A program made the translations under genes and the position numbers. Positions 1 to 8,371 of a stretch of 18,277 bases of DNA are shown one piece after another (the stretch's first letter is position 1; every line of letters starts with the position of its first letter). This DNA comes from Steroidobacteraceae bacterium (GTDB lineage: Bacteria; Pseudomonadota; Gammaproteobacteria; Steroidobacterales; Steroidobacteraceae): contig JABEVI010000307.1 of the NCBI GenBank assembly GCA_013044085.1, positions 1-18,277 of the forward strand. Reading direction: 5' to 3'. The notes beneath the pieces are model-generated. The model made no database searches. It saw only the letters and a list, made by a program, of their open reading frames with translations, and had not been told where the DNA came from.

Positions 1-607
1 CGGCGATCGCAAGCGAACGCTGTTCGGCGGCGACGGTGTCCGCGAGCAGGGCCTGCAGCCGATCCTGCGCGCGCAGCGCGAAATAGTCCGACGCCAGTTC
101 GGCCTGCACCGACAGCGTGGCCGCCGCGAGCGCGGCGCGGCTCGCTTGTTCCGTGTCCTTGCTGCTTTCGGCCGAACGGCGCACGCCTCCCCACACATCG
201 AGGTTCCAACTGCCGCCGACCCCGAGTGAATTCAGGGTGCGCGAAACGCCAAGCGTGGTCGTGCGCTGTCTGCCGAGCTTCAGACTCAGCGTCGGCCAGA
301 ATCCGGCGCGCGCCTCGCGTACGAGCGCCCGCGCCTGCTCGACCGCGGCGCCGGCCGATTTGATCGTCTGATTGGACACGTCGACCCGGCGCTCGAGCGC
401 ATCGAGCACCGGATCGCCGAAGATCCGCCACCACGGACCCCGGTCGAGCACGTCGGCCGGCTCACTCGGTTTCCAATCGGCCGCCCCCTCGTAGACGGCG
501 CCGACATCGGCGCTCGGGCGGCGATAGTTCGGCCCGACCGCGCACGCCGTCAGCATCGCGCTCAACGCCAGGGCGAGCAAACCCGCCGATATCGATTGCA
601 GCCTCAT
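1..607 (-). CDS. NodT-family RND efflux outer-membrane lipoprotein (partial, C-terminus beyond left edge)
   Basis: This is the outer-membrane channel of a tripartite RND efflux pump (TolC/OprM/NodT type), which lets substrates leave the cell. About 202 codons are visible and the reading frame stays open to the edge. The N-terminus is a lipoprotein signal with lipobox LTAC and the acylated Cys at residue 22. It is followed directly by AVGPNYRRP, the family's typical mature start. Later residues include the PWWRIFGDPVLDAL stretch, which is also typical, and Ala-rich helical sequence of the coiled-coil barrel. The ATG at 605-607 overlaps the stop of the upstream mdtC-like gene (ATGA) and has a GGAGG ribosome site 7 bases ahead, so this start is secure. 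It is the last gene seen of the mdtA-mdtB-mdtC-channel operon. The E. coli mdtABC operon has no channel gene and uses TolC; here a dedicated channel is supplied. Confidence 0.93.
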   Translation of the reverse strand, partial: MRLQSISAGLLALALSAMLTACAVGPNYRRPSADVGAVYEGAADWKPSEPADVLDRGPWWRIFGDPVLDALERRVDVSNQTIKSAGAAVEQARALVREARAGFWPTLSLKLGRQRTTTLGVSRTLNSLGVGGSWNLDVWGGVRRSAESSKDTEQASRAALAAATLSVQAELASDYFALRAQDRLQALLADTVAAEQRSLAIA

Positions 608-3600
608 GCCCCCGCCTCCAGTGGCCGGCCCGGAACTGCGCCGGCGGTCGCGCGGCGCCGGCCGAAGCGCCGTACGTATAGATAGACAACCGGTGTCGTG
701 TAGAGGGTCAGCAGCTGACTCACCACCAGACCGCCGACGATCGAAATGCCGAGCGGTCGGCGCAGCTCCGTGCCGTCACCGGAGGCGAGCGCGAGCGGCA
801 GCGCACCGGCGATGGCCGCGCAGGTGGTCATCATGATCGGGCGGAAACGCAGCGCGCAGGCCTGGGCGATCGCGGTGCGCGAATCCAGACCGAGACTACG
901 CTCGACCTGCAGGGCGAAGTCCACCATCATGATCGCGTTCTTCTTGACGATGCCGATCAGCAGCAGGATCCCGAGAAACGCGATCAGGCTGAACTCCGTG
1001 CCCGTGATGATCAACGCGAGCAGCGCGCCGAGGCCGGCCGAGGGCAGCGTCGAGAGGATCGTCAAGGGCTGGCCGTAGCTCTCGTAGAGCACGCCGAGCA
1101 CCACGTAGATCGCGAGCAGCGCGGTCGCGAGCATGAGCGGTTCGTGGCCGGCGCTCTGCTGAAATAGGCGCGCGGTTCCATACGGAGCGCCGTGAACGCC
1201 GACCGGCATGTGAATGCGCGCCATCGTCCGCGAAATCGCGGCGAGCGCCTGGCTGAGCGCCACGCCGTGCGCCAGATTGAACGCGATCGTCGTCGACGCC
1301 GAGGTGCCCGTGTGCTCGACGCTGAGCGGTGCACTCGAGGTCGAGAAACGCGCGAACGCCGCCAGCGGCACGACCGTTTCCTTGACCGTGCTGATCGCCG
1401 CGCCGGTGGAGGTGTTGCCGCGACCGGCGTTGGCAAGAGAATTCGCGGCCAGATTGCGCGCCGAATCCATCGCCAGCGCGCCGGCGGAGGGCGCCGACGG
1501 CGATGCGGCGGCGGTGCCGGTGCCGGTGCCGCCGGCAATGGCTTGGATTGCGGTCGTGCCGGCAACCGCCTGCGTCGCCTGCGTGCCACTCACCGGAGCG
1601 CCGGCGGTGCTGACGTAGATCTGCCGCAACACCCGCGGATTTTGCTGGTATTGCGGGGCGATCTCCATCACCACGTGGTACTGCTGCGGACTGTCGGGGT
1701 TGTAGATCGTCGACACGGGCGATTGGGCGAACGCGTCGGCAAGCGTGGCGTCGATCTGGCTCTCCGTCAAGCCGAGTCGCGACGCCATGTCGCGATCGAC
1801 GATCACGTCGGACTGCAGACCGCCCGGTTGCAGATCGCTGTCGACATCGGTGACCTGCGGCACGTGCTGCAGGGCGGCACGCAACTTTCTCGACCAAAGC
1901 CGCAGCTCCCTCAGGTTGTCGCCCAGCAGGGTGTATTGGTACTCGGCGTTTGCCGAACGCCCGCCGCCGCCGCCGATGTCCTGCGCCGATTGCAGGAACG
2001 CCGTAACGCCCGACACGCGCGCAAGCTTCGGACGCAACCGGTCGATCACGCCCTGCGCCGACACGCGACGATCCGCGAGTGCCTTCAAGGTGACGCTGAA
2101 GGTCGCGAGCGGCCCGCCGGACGGGCCGAAGCCGAATCCGCCGATCGCGCCGGCGACGCTCGCCACCGCCGGGTCGCGGCGGATGATGTCCGCGACCCGT
2201 TTGAGCTTCGTCTTCATGAACTGGAAAGACGCGGTCGGCTCGCCGCGAATGGCGCCGCGCAACTGACCCGTGTCCTGTTGCGGGAAGAAGCCCTTCGGAA
2301 TCGCGACGAACAGGTAGAAATTCAGCCCGATCGTCGCCAACAGCACCATCAGGGTGGAGCGCGGATGATCGAGCGCCGCATCGAGCGTACGCCGGTAACC
2401 GCGGGCAAGCGCCGCGAAACCGCGTTCGAAGCTGCGCGCGAAACCCGACGGCCCCCGCCCGCCCGCGGCCCGCAGCAGGCGCGCGCACATCATCGGCGTC
2501 GTGGTCAGCGAGATCACCAAGGAGATCAGGATCGCAACCGCCAGGGTGTTCGTGAACTCGTTGAAGAGCAGGCCGACGATGCCGCCGGCGAATTCGAACG
2601 GGATGAAGACCGCGATCAGCGACAGACTCATCGACAGCACGGTGAAGCCGACCTCCTGGGCCCCGAGCACGGCGGCGGCGAGCGGCGCCATGCCGGCCTC
2701 GATGTGGCGGGCGGTGTTTTCCATGACGACGATCGCGTCGTCGACGACGAAGCCGGTCGCGATCGTGAGCGCCATCAGCGAGAAGTTGTCGAGCGTATAG
2801 CCGAGCAGGTACATCGCCGCGAACGTGCCGATCAGCGACACAGGCACCGCGACGGCGGGTATCAGCGCGGCGCGGCCGCTGCCGAGGAAGACATAGACGA
2901 CCAGGATCACCATCGCCACCGAAATCAGCAGCGTCTGCTCGCTCTGGCGCAGCGAGCCGCGGATCGTCACCGACCGGTCGGCGATCACGGCGAAATGGAT
3001 CTTCGGGTCGATCTCGGCCTTCAGTTGCGGCAGTACACGCTCGATCGCGGCGACCACCTTGATCAGATTGGCGCCCGGTTGCTGAAAGACGAGCACCGTG
3101 ACCGCCGCATGCCCGTTGTAGGTCCCGTAGGTGTAGCGGTTCTCGGTGGCCCCGTCGCGCATGCCGATCACGGTGGCAACGTCGGCGAGTCGAACCACGG
3201 CGCCATTGCGGTTGGCGACGATCAGGTTGCGGTATTGGGCGGCGCTGCGCGCGTTGTCGTTGGTGTAAATCTCGTAGTGCAGACCGTCGGCCTCGAGGAA
3301 GCCCTTGGGGGCGTTCGCGTTGGCGTTGGAGATGGCCGCACGGATGTCCTGCAGTCCGATGCCGTACTTCGCCAGCGCGAACGGATTGATCTCGACCCGC
3401 ACCGCCGGCAGCGCGCTGCCGCTCACATCGACACCGCCCACCCCGCTGATCTGCGCCAGTCGTTGCGAGACCACGGCGTCGGCGGCATCGTAGATCTGAC
3501 CCTGCGTCAGCACCTTCGAGGTCATCGCCAGCGCGAGCACCGGGAACAGCGACGTGTTGATCTTAAAATAGGTCGGATTGCGCGTCATCGCGGCCGGCAG

Positions 3601-3954
3601 ATCGGGCCGCGCGGCCTCGATCGCCGCCTCGACGTCGCGCGCGGCGCCGTTCAGATCACGGTCGAGCCCGAAGGTCAGCTGTATGCCGGTCTGACCGATG
3701 CTGCTCGTCGAGGTCATGTCCTCGACGTCGGCGATCGCACCGAGCCTACGTTCGAGCGGCGTCGCCACGGTGCGCGCCATGACCTGCGGGCTCGCGCCGG
3801 GCAGCGAGGCGGAGACGAAAATGGCCGGCACATCGATGTTCGGCAGCGGCGCCACCGGCAGCAGCACGAAGGCGATGATGCCGACGAGCGCGACCGCCGC
3901 CGTCAGCAGCGCCGTCGCAACCGGTCGCGCGATGAACGGCGCAGATATGTTCAC
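604..3954 (-). CDS. mdtC: MdtC-type RND multidrug efflux permease with docking-domain insertion
   Basis: This is an inner-membrane proton-driven drug exporter of the HAE1 RND family, 1116 residues. The N-terminal helix begins at the FIARPVAT motif. Transmembrane helix 4 carries the proton-relay pair Asp405-Asp406 in GFVVDDAIVVMEN, and a later helix has GIVKKNAIMMVDFAL with the conserved Lys. The AEYQYTLLGDN stretch at about 670-680 resembles MdtC rather than MdtB. Typical MdtC proteins are near 1025 residues; the excess is mostly a low-complexity Gly/Ala/Ser/Thr segment at about residues 788-860 that the MdtB paralogue next door lacks. The start is GTG at 3952-3954, overlapping the mdtB stop (GTGA), with no clear ribosome site, suggesting translational coupling. 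The stop overlaps the start of the outer-membrane channel gene. It is expected to form a heterotrimer with the MdtB-like pump. Confidence 0.93.
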   Translation of the reverse strand: MNISAPFIARPVATALLTAAVALVGIIAFVLLPVAPLPNIDVPAIFVSASLPGASPQVMARTVATPLERRLGAIADVEDMTSTSSIGQTGIQLTFGLDRDLNGAARDVEAAIEAARPDLPAAMTRNPTYFKINTSLFPVLALAMTSKVLTQGQIYDAADAVVSQRLAQISGVGGVDVSGSALPAVRVEINPFALAKYGIGLQDIRAAISNANANAPKGFLEADGLHYEIYTNDNARSAAQYRNLIVANRNGAVVRLADVATVIGMRDGATENRYTYGTYNGHAAVTVLVFQQPGANLIKVVAAIERVLPQLKAEIDPKIHFAVIADRSVTIRGSLRQSEQTLLISVAMVILVVYVFLGSGRAALIPAVAVPVSLIGTFAAMYLLGYTLDNFSLMALTIATGFVVDDAIVVMENTARHIEAGMAPLAAAVLGAQEVGFTVLSMSLSLIAVFIPFEFAGGIVGLLFNEFTNTLAVAILISLVISLTTTPMMCARLLRAAGGRGPSGFARSFERGFAALARGYRRTLDAALDHPRSTLMVLLATIGLNFYLFVAIPKGFFPQQDTGQLRGAIRGEPTASFQFMKTKLKRVADIIRRDPAVASVAGAIGGFGFGPSGGPLATFSVTLKALADRRVSAQGVIDRLRPKLARVSGVTAFLQSAQDIGGGGGRSANAEYQYTLLGDNLRELRLWSRKLRAALQHVPQVTDVDSDLQPGGLQSDVIVDRDMASRLGLTESQIDATLADAFAQSPVSTIYNPDSPQQYHVVMEIAPQYQQNPRVLRQIYVSTAGAPVSGTQATQAVAGTTAIQAIAGGTGTGTAAASPSAPSAGALAMDSARNLAANSLANAGRGNTSTGAAISTVKETVVPLAAFARFSTSSAPLSVEHTGTSASTTIAFNLAHGVALSQALAAISRTMARIHMPVGVHGAPYGTARLFQQSAGHEPLMLATALLAIYVVLGVLYESYGQPLTILSTLPSAGLGALLALIITGTEFSLIAFLGILLLIGIVKKNAIMMVDFALQVERSLGLDSRTAIAQACALRFRPIMMTTCAAIAGALPLALASGDGTELRRPLGISIVGGLVVSQLLTLYTTPVVYLYVRRFGRRRATAGAVPGRPLEAGA
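1375..1593 (-). other. Low-complexity insertion inside the MdtC-type pump
   Basis: These codons (about residues 788-860) encode a Gly/Ala/Thr/Ser-rich stretch, including repeats such as GGTGTGTAAA and a run of Asn/Ala-rich sequence. It sits between the conserved strands ending YVSTAGAP and beginning VVPLAAFARF. In the MdtB paralogue the same two strands are joined by a loop of only a few residues (SAGGGQVPLSAIA). By alignment with AcrB this position falls in the docking subdomain that faces the adaptor and outer-membrane channel. The insertion keeps the reading frame, so it is a coding extension and not a lesion. Its function is unknown. Confidence 0.7.
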
Positions 3955-6900
3955 GCAGACACTACGGCAGCGCCGCCCCCGGCGCGCCGCCGTGACCGGA
4001 GGCGATCGAACGCAAGATAAATCACCGGCGTCGTGAACAGCGTCAGGACCTGGCTGACCAGCAGCCCGCCGACGATCGCGATGCCGAGCGGACGACGAAG
4101 CTCGGCGCCGTAACCACCACCGAATATCAACGGCAGGGCGCCGAAGATCGCCGCGACCGTCGTCATCAGGATCGGCCGGAACCTCAGCATGCAGGCCTGG
4201 CGGATCGCCTCGCGGGCGCCCAGTCCCTGCAGGCGTTCGGCATCGATCGCGAAGTCGATCATCAGGATCGCATTTTTCTTGACGATACCGATCAACAGGA
4301 TGATGCCGATCAACGCGATGATCGTCAGTTCGTGACCGCTCAGGATCAGCGCGAGCAGCGCGCCGACGCCCGCGGACGGCAGCGTCGAGAGTATGGTGAT
4401 CGGGTGCACGAAACTCTCGTAGAGCACGCCGAGCACGATGTACATCACGAGCACGGCCGCGACCAGCAGCAGCAATTCATTGCTCAGGTTGTTGCGGAAT
4501 GCGAGCGCCGCCCCCTGAAAACTGGTGTGCACGCTCGCCGGCAGGCCGATCGCCCGCTCGGCCGCCTGGATGGCGGCGATTGCCGCGCCGAGGGCGGCGC
4601 CGGGGGCGAGATTGAACGAGATCGTCGCCGCGGGGAACTGGGCCAGATGCTCGATCACCAGCGGCTTGGTCGCCACGGTGATCCTGGCGATCGCGGACAG
4701 CGGCACCTGCCCGCCGCCCGCCGAGGGCAGGTAGATCGAGCGCAGCGAGGCGATCGAATGGTACGCGGCTGGATCGGCCTGCATGATGACGCGGTACTGA
4801 TTCGACTGGGTGAATATCGTCGACACGATGCGCTGGCCGAAGGCGTCGTAGAGGGCGTTGTCGACCGTGCCGACGCTGATCCCGAGGCGCGCCGCGGTGT
4901 CCCGATCGATCCAGACGTCGGCGGCCAGGCCGTCATTTTCCTGGTCATCGGCGACGTCGACGAGCGCGGGATGACGACGCAACGCTGCCACGAGCTTCGG
5001 CGCCCATTCATGCAGGACCGAGGCGTCGGCGCTGCCCAGCGTGAATTGATACTCCGAGGGACTCGCCATCGTGTCGAGCGTCAGGTCCTGCGCCGGATGC
5101 GTGTACAGCGCGATCCCGGGGACGTCCGCGGTCTCGGCGCGCAGACGGCGCGCGATCGCGGCGGCGTCCGCGCGCCGTACGCCGAGCGGCTTCAGGTTGA
5201 TCAGGAAGCGCCCGCTGTTGAGCGTCGGATTGGTGCCGTCGACGCCGATGTACGAGGATAGGCTGGCAACGCCCGGATCGGCGAGAATGGCGCGCGCGAG
5301 CGCCTGTTGGCGCGCGGCCATCGCCGCGTAGGAGACGTTGTCCCCGGCCTTCGAGACCCCCTCGATCAGGCCGATGTCCTGTTCGGGGAAGAATCCCTTC
5401 GGGATCAGCGCATACAGCAGGATCGTCAGGCCAAGCGTCGCCGCGGCGACGTACAGCGTTGCCCGCTGCCGCTCGAGCACCCAGTCGAGGCTGCGGCCGT
5501 ACACGCCGAGCAGGCGATCGAACCACGCCACGCCGGATGCCGCGCCGCCCATTTCGGCGCCATGCCCCCGCAGCAGCTTTGCGCACAGCATGGGCACGAG
5601 CGTCAGGGAGACGAGCGCCGAGAGAAGGATCGTCACGGCAAGCGTGACCGCAAACTCGCGGAACAGGCGGCCGACGACGTCCTGCATGAAGAGCAGCGGA
5701 ATCAGCACCGCGATCAGCGAAACCGTGAGCGAGATGATCGTGAAGCCGATCTGGCCGGATCCCTTCAAGGCCGCCTCGCGCGGGCTCGTTCCGGCCTCGA
5801 GGTAACGCGAGATGTTCTCGATCATCACGATCGCGTCGTCAACGACGAAGCCTGTGGCGATCGTCAGTGCCATCAGCGACAGGTTGTTCAAGCTGAAGCC
5901 GGCGAGGCGCATGACGGCGAAGGTTCCGATCAGCGACAGAGGCACCGACAGGCTCGGAATCAAGGTCGCCCGGACGTTGCGCAGGAACAGGAAAATCACC
6001 AGCACGACCAGTCCGACGGCGAGCGCCATTTCGAACTGCACATCCTCGACCGAGGCCTCGATGGTCTTGGTGCGGTCGGTGAGCACCGCGACCTGCACGC
6101 CGGCCGGCATCGAGGCGCGCAGCGCCGGCAGGATGGCCTTGATGCTGCGCACGACCTCGACGACGTTGGCGTTCGGCTGACGCTGCACGTTCAGAATGAG
6201 GGCCGGCGTGGTGTTCATCCAGCCGCCGAGCTGGGTGTTCTCGGCGCTGCCGACGACCTTGGCGACATCGCCGAGGCGCACCGGCGCACCGTTGCGGTAG
6301 GCGACGACGATGTCGGCGTACTGGGAGGCGTTCTGCAGCTGATCGTTCGTGTCGATCGTGAAGGCGCGGTGCGGTCCGTCGATCGTGCCCTTCGGACCGT
6401 TCTGATTGGCGACGTTGATCGTCGTGCGCAGATCGTCGAGATTCAGTCCATAGGCGGCGAGCGCGCGCGGGTTCACGATCACCCGCACCGCGGGCCGCTG
6501 GCCACCGCCGAGGCTGACGACGCCGACCCCCTTCAGTTGCGAGATCTTCTGGGCAATACGCGTGTCGGCGAGATCCTCGACCGTGGGCAGCGGCATCACC
6601 TTCGAGGTGATGCCGAGGGTCAGGATCGGCGCATCCGCCGGATTCACCTTCAGGTAGATCGGCGGCGCGGGCAGATCCTGCGGCAATAGATTTTGCGCGG
6701 CGGCGAGCGCGGCCTGGACCTCCTGCTCGGCGACATCGATCGACAGCGACAGCGTGAATTGCAGTGTGACGACCGACGCCCCGGCCGAACTCGACGAGGA
6801 CATCTGCGCGAGCCCGGGCATCTGGCCGAGCTGTTTCTCGAGCGGCGAGGTGATCGCCGAGGTGACCACCTGCGGACTCGCACCGGGATCGAAGGTCTCG

Positions 6901-7040
6901 ACCTGAATGGTCGGATAGGCGACATCGGGCAGGGCCGAGACCGGCAGTGCCCTATAAGCGATCAGGCCGAGAGCGAGGATCGCCGCCATCAGCAGCGTCG
7001 TCGCGACGGGACGTTCGATGAACTGGCGCGACGGATTCAT
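3951..7040 (-). CDS. mdtB: MdtB-type RND multidrug efflux permease
   Basis: This is an inner-membrane proton/drug antiporter of the HAE1 RND family, 1029 residues, close to the family norm. It starts MNPSRQFIERPVAT, the usual RND N-terminus. The proton-relay pair is Asp401-Asp402 in GFVVDDAIVMIEN, and the late-helix motif GIVKKNAILMIDFAI is present. The segment QDLTLDTMASPSEYQFTLG matches the MdtB subgroup, as opposed to the NAEYQYTL form of the MdtC paralogue. The frame is open further upstream to 7298, but that part lies antiparallel-free within the end of the adaptor gene and reads as Arg/Ser-rich nonsense; the ATG at 7038-7040 gives the family start. It lies 37 bases after the adaptor stop and overlaps the next pump gene by 4 bases. 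It probably assembles with that pump in a mixed trimer. Confidence 0.94.
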   Translation of the reverse strand: MNPSRQFIERPVATTLLMAAILALGLIAYRALPVSALPDVAYPTIQVETFDPGASPQVVTSAITSPLEKQLGQMPGLAQMSSSSSAGASVVTLQFTLSLSIDVAEQEVQAALAAAQNLLPQDLPAPPIYLKVNPADAPILTLGITSKVMPLPTVEDLADTRIAQKISQLKGVGVVSLGGGQRPAVRVIVNPRALAAYGLNLDDLRTTINVANQNGPKGTIDGPHRAFTIDTNDQLQNASQYADIVVAYRNGAPVRLGDVAKVVGSAENTQLGGWMNTTPALILNVQRQPNANVVEVVRSIKAILPALRASMPAGVQVAVLTDRTKTIEASVEDVQFEMALAVGLVVLVIFLFLRNVRATLIPSLSVPLSLIGTFAVMRLAGFSLNNLSLMALTIATGFVVDDAIVMIENISRYLEAGTSPREAALKGSGQIGFTIISLTVSLIAVLIPLLFMQDVVGRLFREFAVTLAVTILLSALVSLTLVPMLCAKLLRGHGAEMGGAASGVAWFDRLLGVYGRSLDWVLERQRATLYVAAATLGLTILLYALIPKGFFPEQDIGLIEGVSKAGDNVSYAAMAARQQALARAILADPGVASLSSYIGVDGTNPTLNSGRFLINLKPLGVRRADAAAIARRLRAETADVPGIALYTHPAQDLTLDTMASPSEYQFTLGSADASVLHEWAPKLVAALRRHPALVDVADDQENDGLAADVWIDRDTAARLGISVGTVDNALYDAFGQRIVSTIFTQSNQYRVIMQADPAAYHSIASLRSIYLPSAGGGQVPLSAIARITVATKPLVIEHLAQFPAATISFNLAPGAALGAAIAAIQAAERAIGLPASVHTSFQGAALAFRNNLSNELLLLVAAVLVMYIVLGVLYESFVHPITILSTLPSAGVGALLALILSGHELTIIALIGIILLIGIVKKNAILMIDFAIDAERLQGLGAREAIRQACMLRFRPILMTTVAAIFGALPLIFGGGYGAELRRPLGIAIVGGLLVSQVLTLFTTPVIYLAFDRLRSRRRAGGGAAVVSA

Positions 7041-7077
7041 CGGCGCCGCCGGGGGCTTGACGGGCGCCCGCCTCTGC

Positions 7078-8244
7078 TCACCGGCCGGCGCCGCGCCAAC
7101 GCACGAGCGCACCGTCGCGCAGCCGGCTGCCGCCCTCGGTGACGACACGCTCTCCCGGCGCAAGACCGCTGTCGACGACCACGCGCTCGCCCGCGCTCGG
7201 ACCGAGGACGACGGGGTGTACCGCGACCTTGCGACCGGCGCCGACCAGGTAGACGAAGGTGCTCGCGACGCCGTTCGGCGCGCCGTGGTGGACCGCATCG
7301 CCCGGAATCAACACACGCCCGTGCAGCACCGTCTCGAGGAGGCGGATGTTGACGAACTGGTTGGGAAACAGCCGGCCGTCGGCGTTCGAGAACCACGCGC
7401 GCAGCTTGACGGTGCCGGTCGCCGGATCGATCTGGTTGTCGATCGTCAACAGCCGTCCCGAGGCGAGCTTGCGGTTGTCGCTGCGGTCGTAGGCGTCGAC
7501 CTCGAGCTTCGCGCCGCCGCGCATCGCGCGCAGCACGCCGTCGATGTCATCCTCCGGGATCGAGAAGATCGCGGAGATCGGTCGCAGCTGCGTGATCACG
7601 ACGATGCCGTTCGCATCGCCCGGGGTCACGTAATTGCCGGCGTCGACCTGGCGCAATCCGGCGCGGCCCGCGATCGGCGAGACGATGTGGGCGTACTGCA
7701 GGTTCAGCGCCGCGCTGCGCACCTGCGCGCGGTCACCCTGCACCGTCCCCTGGTACTGGCTGACCAGAGCCCGCTGGGTGTCGAACTGCTGCCGCGCGAT
7801 CGCGTCGCGCCGGACCAGGGCCGCGTAGCGCTTCAGGTCGAGACGTGCGTTGGCGAGCAGCGCCGTGTCGCGCACGAGGGAGGCACGGGCGAGACTCAAC
7901 GCGGCCTCGTACGGCCTTGGGTCGATCTGCGCAAGAAACTGCCCGGCGTGCACCGCCTCACCTTCGGTGAAGGCGATTTTCTGCAGTTGGCCGCTGATCT
8001 GCGTCCTGACCGTCACGGTCGCGAGCGGCGTGATCGCGCCGAGCGCGGCGATGCGGATCGGCACATCGCCGCGCACCACGGTGGCCACGGCGACGGGGAC
8101 CGGCGCCTTCGCGCCGGCGAGGAAACGCCCGCGACGCGCGGCGCTCCGCCGATCGGCTTCGTGTATGCGCCAGAACACCCCCGCGAGCAGCAGCGCCACG
8201 AGAATGACGACATAGGGCCAGCCACGCCGGCGCGGATCGGTCAT
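7078..8244 (-). CDS. mdtA: MdtA-type periplasmic adaptor (membrane fusion protein) of RND efflux pump
   Basis: This is the periplasmic adaptor linking the two RND pumps to the outer-membrane channel, 388 residues. An N-terminal transmembrane anchor lies at about residues 10-27 (YVVILVALLLAGVFW) with no lipobox. Next comes the barrel-sandwich/lipoyl half motif around GQLQKIAFTEGEAVHAGQFLAQIDPRPYEAAL, then the alpha-hairpin with Ala/Arg/Leu-rich heptads, and the second lipoyl half at SPIAGRAGLRQVDAGNYVTPGD. The beta-barrel follows, with TGTVKLRAWFSN, and the membrane-proximal domain ends at GERVVTEGGSRL. The ATG at 8242-8244 is the first good start; no strong ribosome site is visible. As first gene of the efflux operon its promoter should lie in the 127-base divergent gap shared with slt. 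No regulator gene is seen beside the operon in this window. Confidence 0.93.
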   Translation of the reverse strand: MTDPRRRGWPYVVILVALLLAGVFWRIHEADRRSAARRGRFLAGAKAPVPVAVATVVRGDVPIRIAALGAITPLATVTVRTQISGQLQKIAFTEGEAVHAGQFLAQIDPRPYEAALSLARASLVRDTALLANARLDLKRYAALVRRDAIARQQFDTQRALVSQYQGTVQGDRAQVRSAALNLQYAHIVSPIAGRAGLRQVDAGNYVTPGDANGIVVITQLRPISAIFSIPEDDIDGVLRAMRGGAKLEVDAYDRSDNRKLASGRLLTIDNQIDPATGTVKLRAWFSNADGRLFPNQFVNIRLLETVLHGRVLIPGDAVHHGAPNGVASTFVYLVGAGRKVAVHPVVLGPSAGERVVVDSGLAPGERVVTEGGSRLRDGALVRWRGAGR

Positions 8245-8294
8245 GGCGTATTTACGGACATTCGCTGCGGGACCATACTCACGGTATCTGGAGA

Positions 8295-8340
8295 GGCGGT
8301 TTCGTGGCGCTCGTCGGGCGCCACTTTAGCCGAAATCGCC
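8295..8340. promoter_or_regulatory. Two-tier inverted repeat in the mdtA/slt divergent gap
   Basis: An outer arm GGCGGTTTCG (8295-8304) is complementary at 9 of 10 positions to CGAAATCGCC (8331-8340). Nested inside, GTGGCGC (8304-8310) pairs perfectly with GCGCCAC (8318-8324) around a 7-base loop, leaving a short one-sided bulge. It lies between two divergently read genes, where a promoter or operator is expected, so it could bind a dimeric regulator of the efflux operon or form an RNA hairpin in the slt leader. No clear -35/-10 pair could be assigned in the gap (8245-8371). Confidence 0.4.
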
Positions 8341-8371
8341 GCAGGCCCGCGAGCCGCTTAGACTATCTGCG

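Noticed and set aside
1192..4020. A 942-codon open frame on the plus strand opposite the MdtC-type pump gene
   Set aside because: The product is Arg/His/Asp-rich with no recognisable domain; long antisense frames are common opposite GC-rich genes, and the minus-strand frame is a clear RND pump.
5307..6689. A 460-codon plus-strand open frame opposite the MdtB-type pump gene
   Set aside because: Arg/Asp/Gln/His-rich composition typical of an antisense shadow; no motif or ribosome site supports it.
7041..7298. N-terminal extension of the MdtB-type pump by 86 codons
   Set aside because: It overlaps the end of the adaptor gene in another frame, reads as Arg/Ser-rich nonsense, and the family N-terminus begins at the ATG at 7040.
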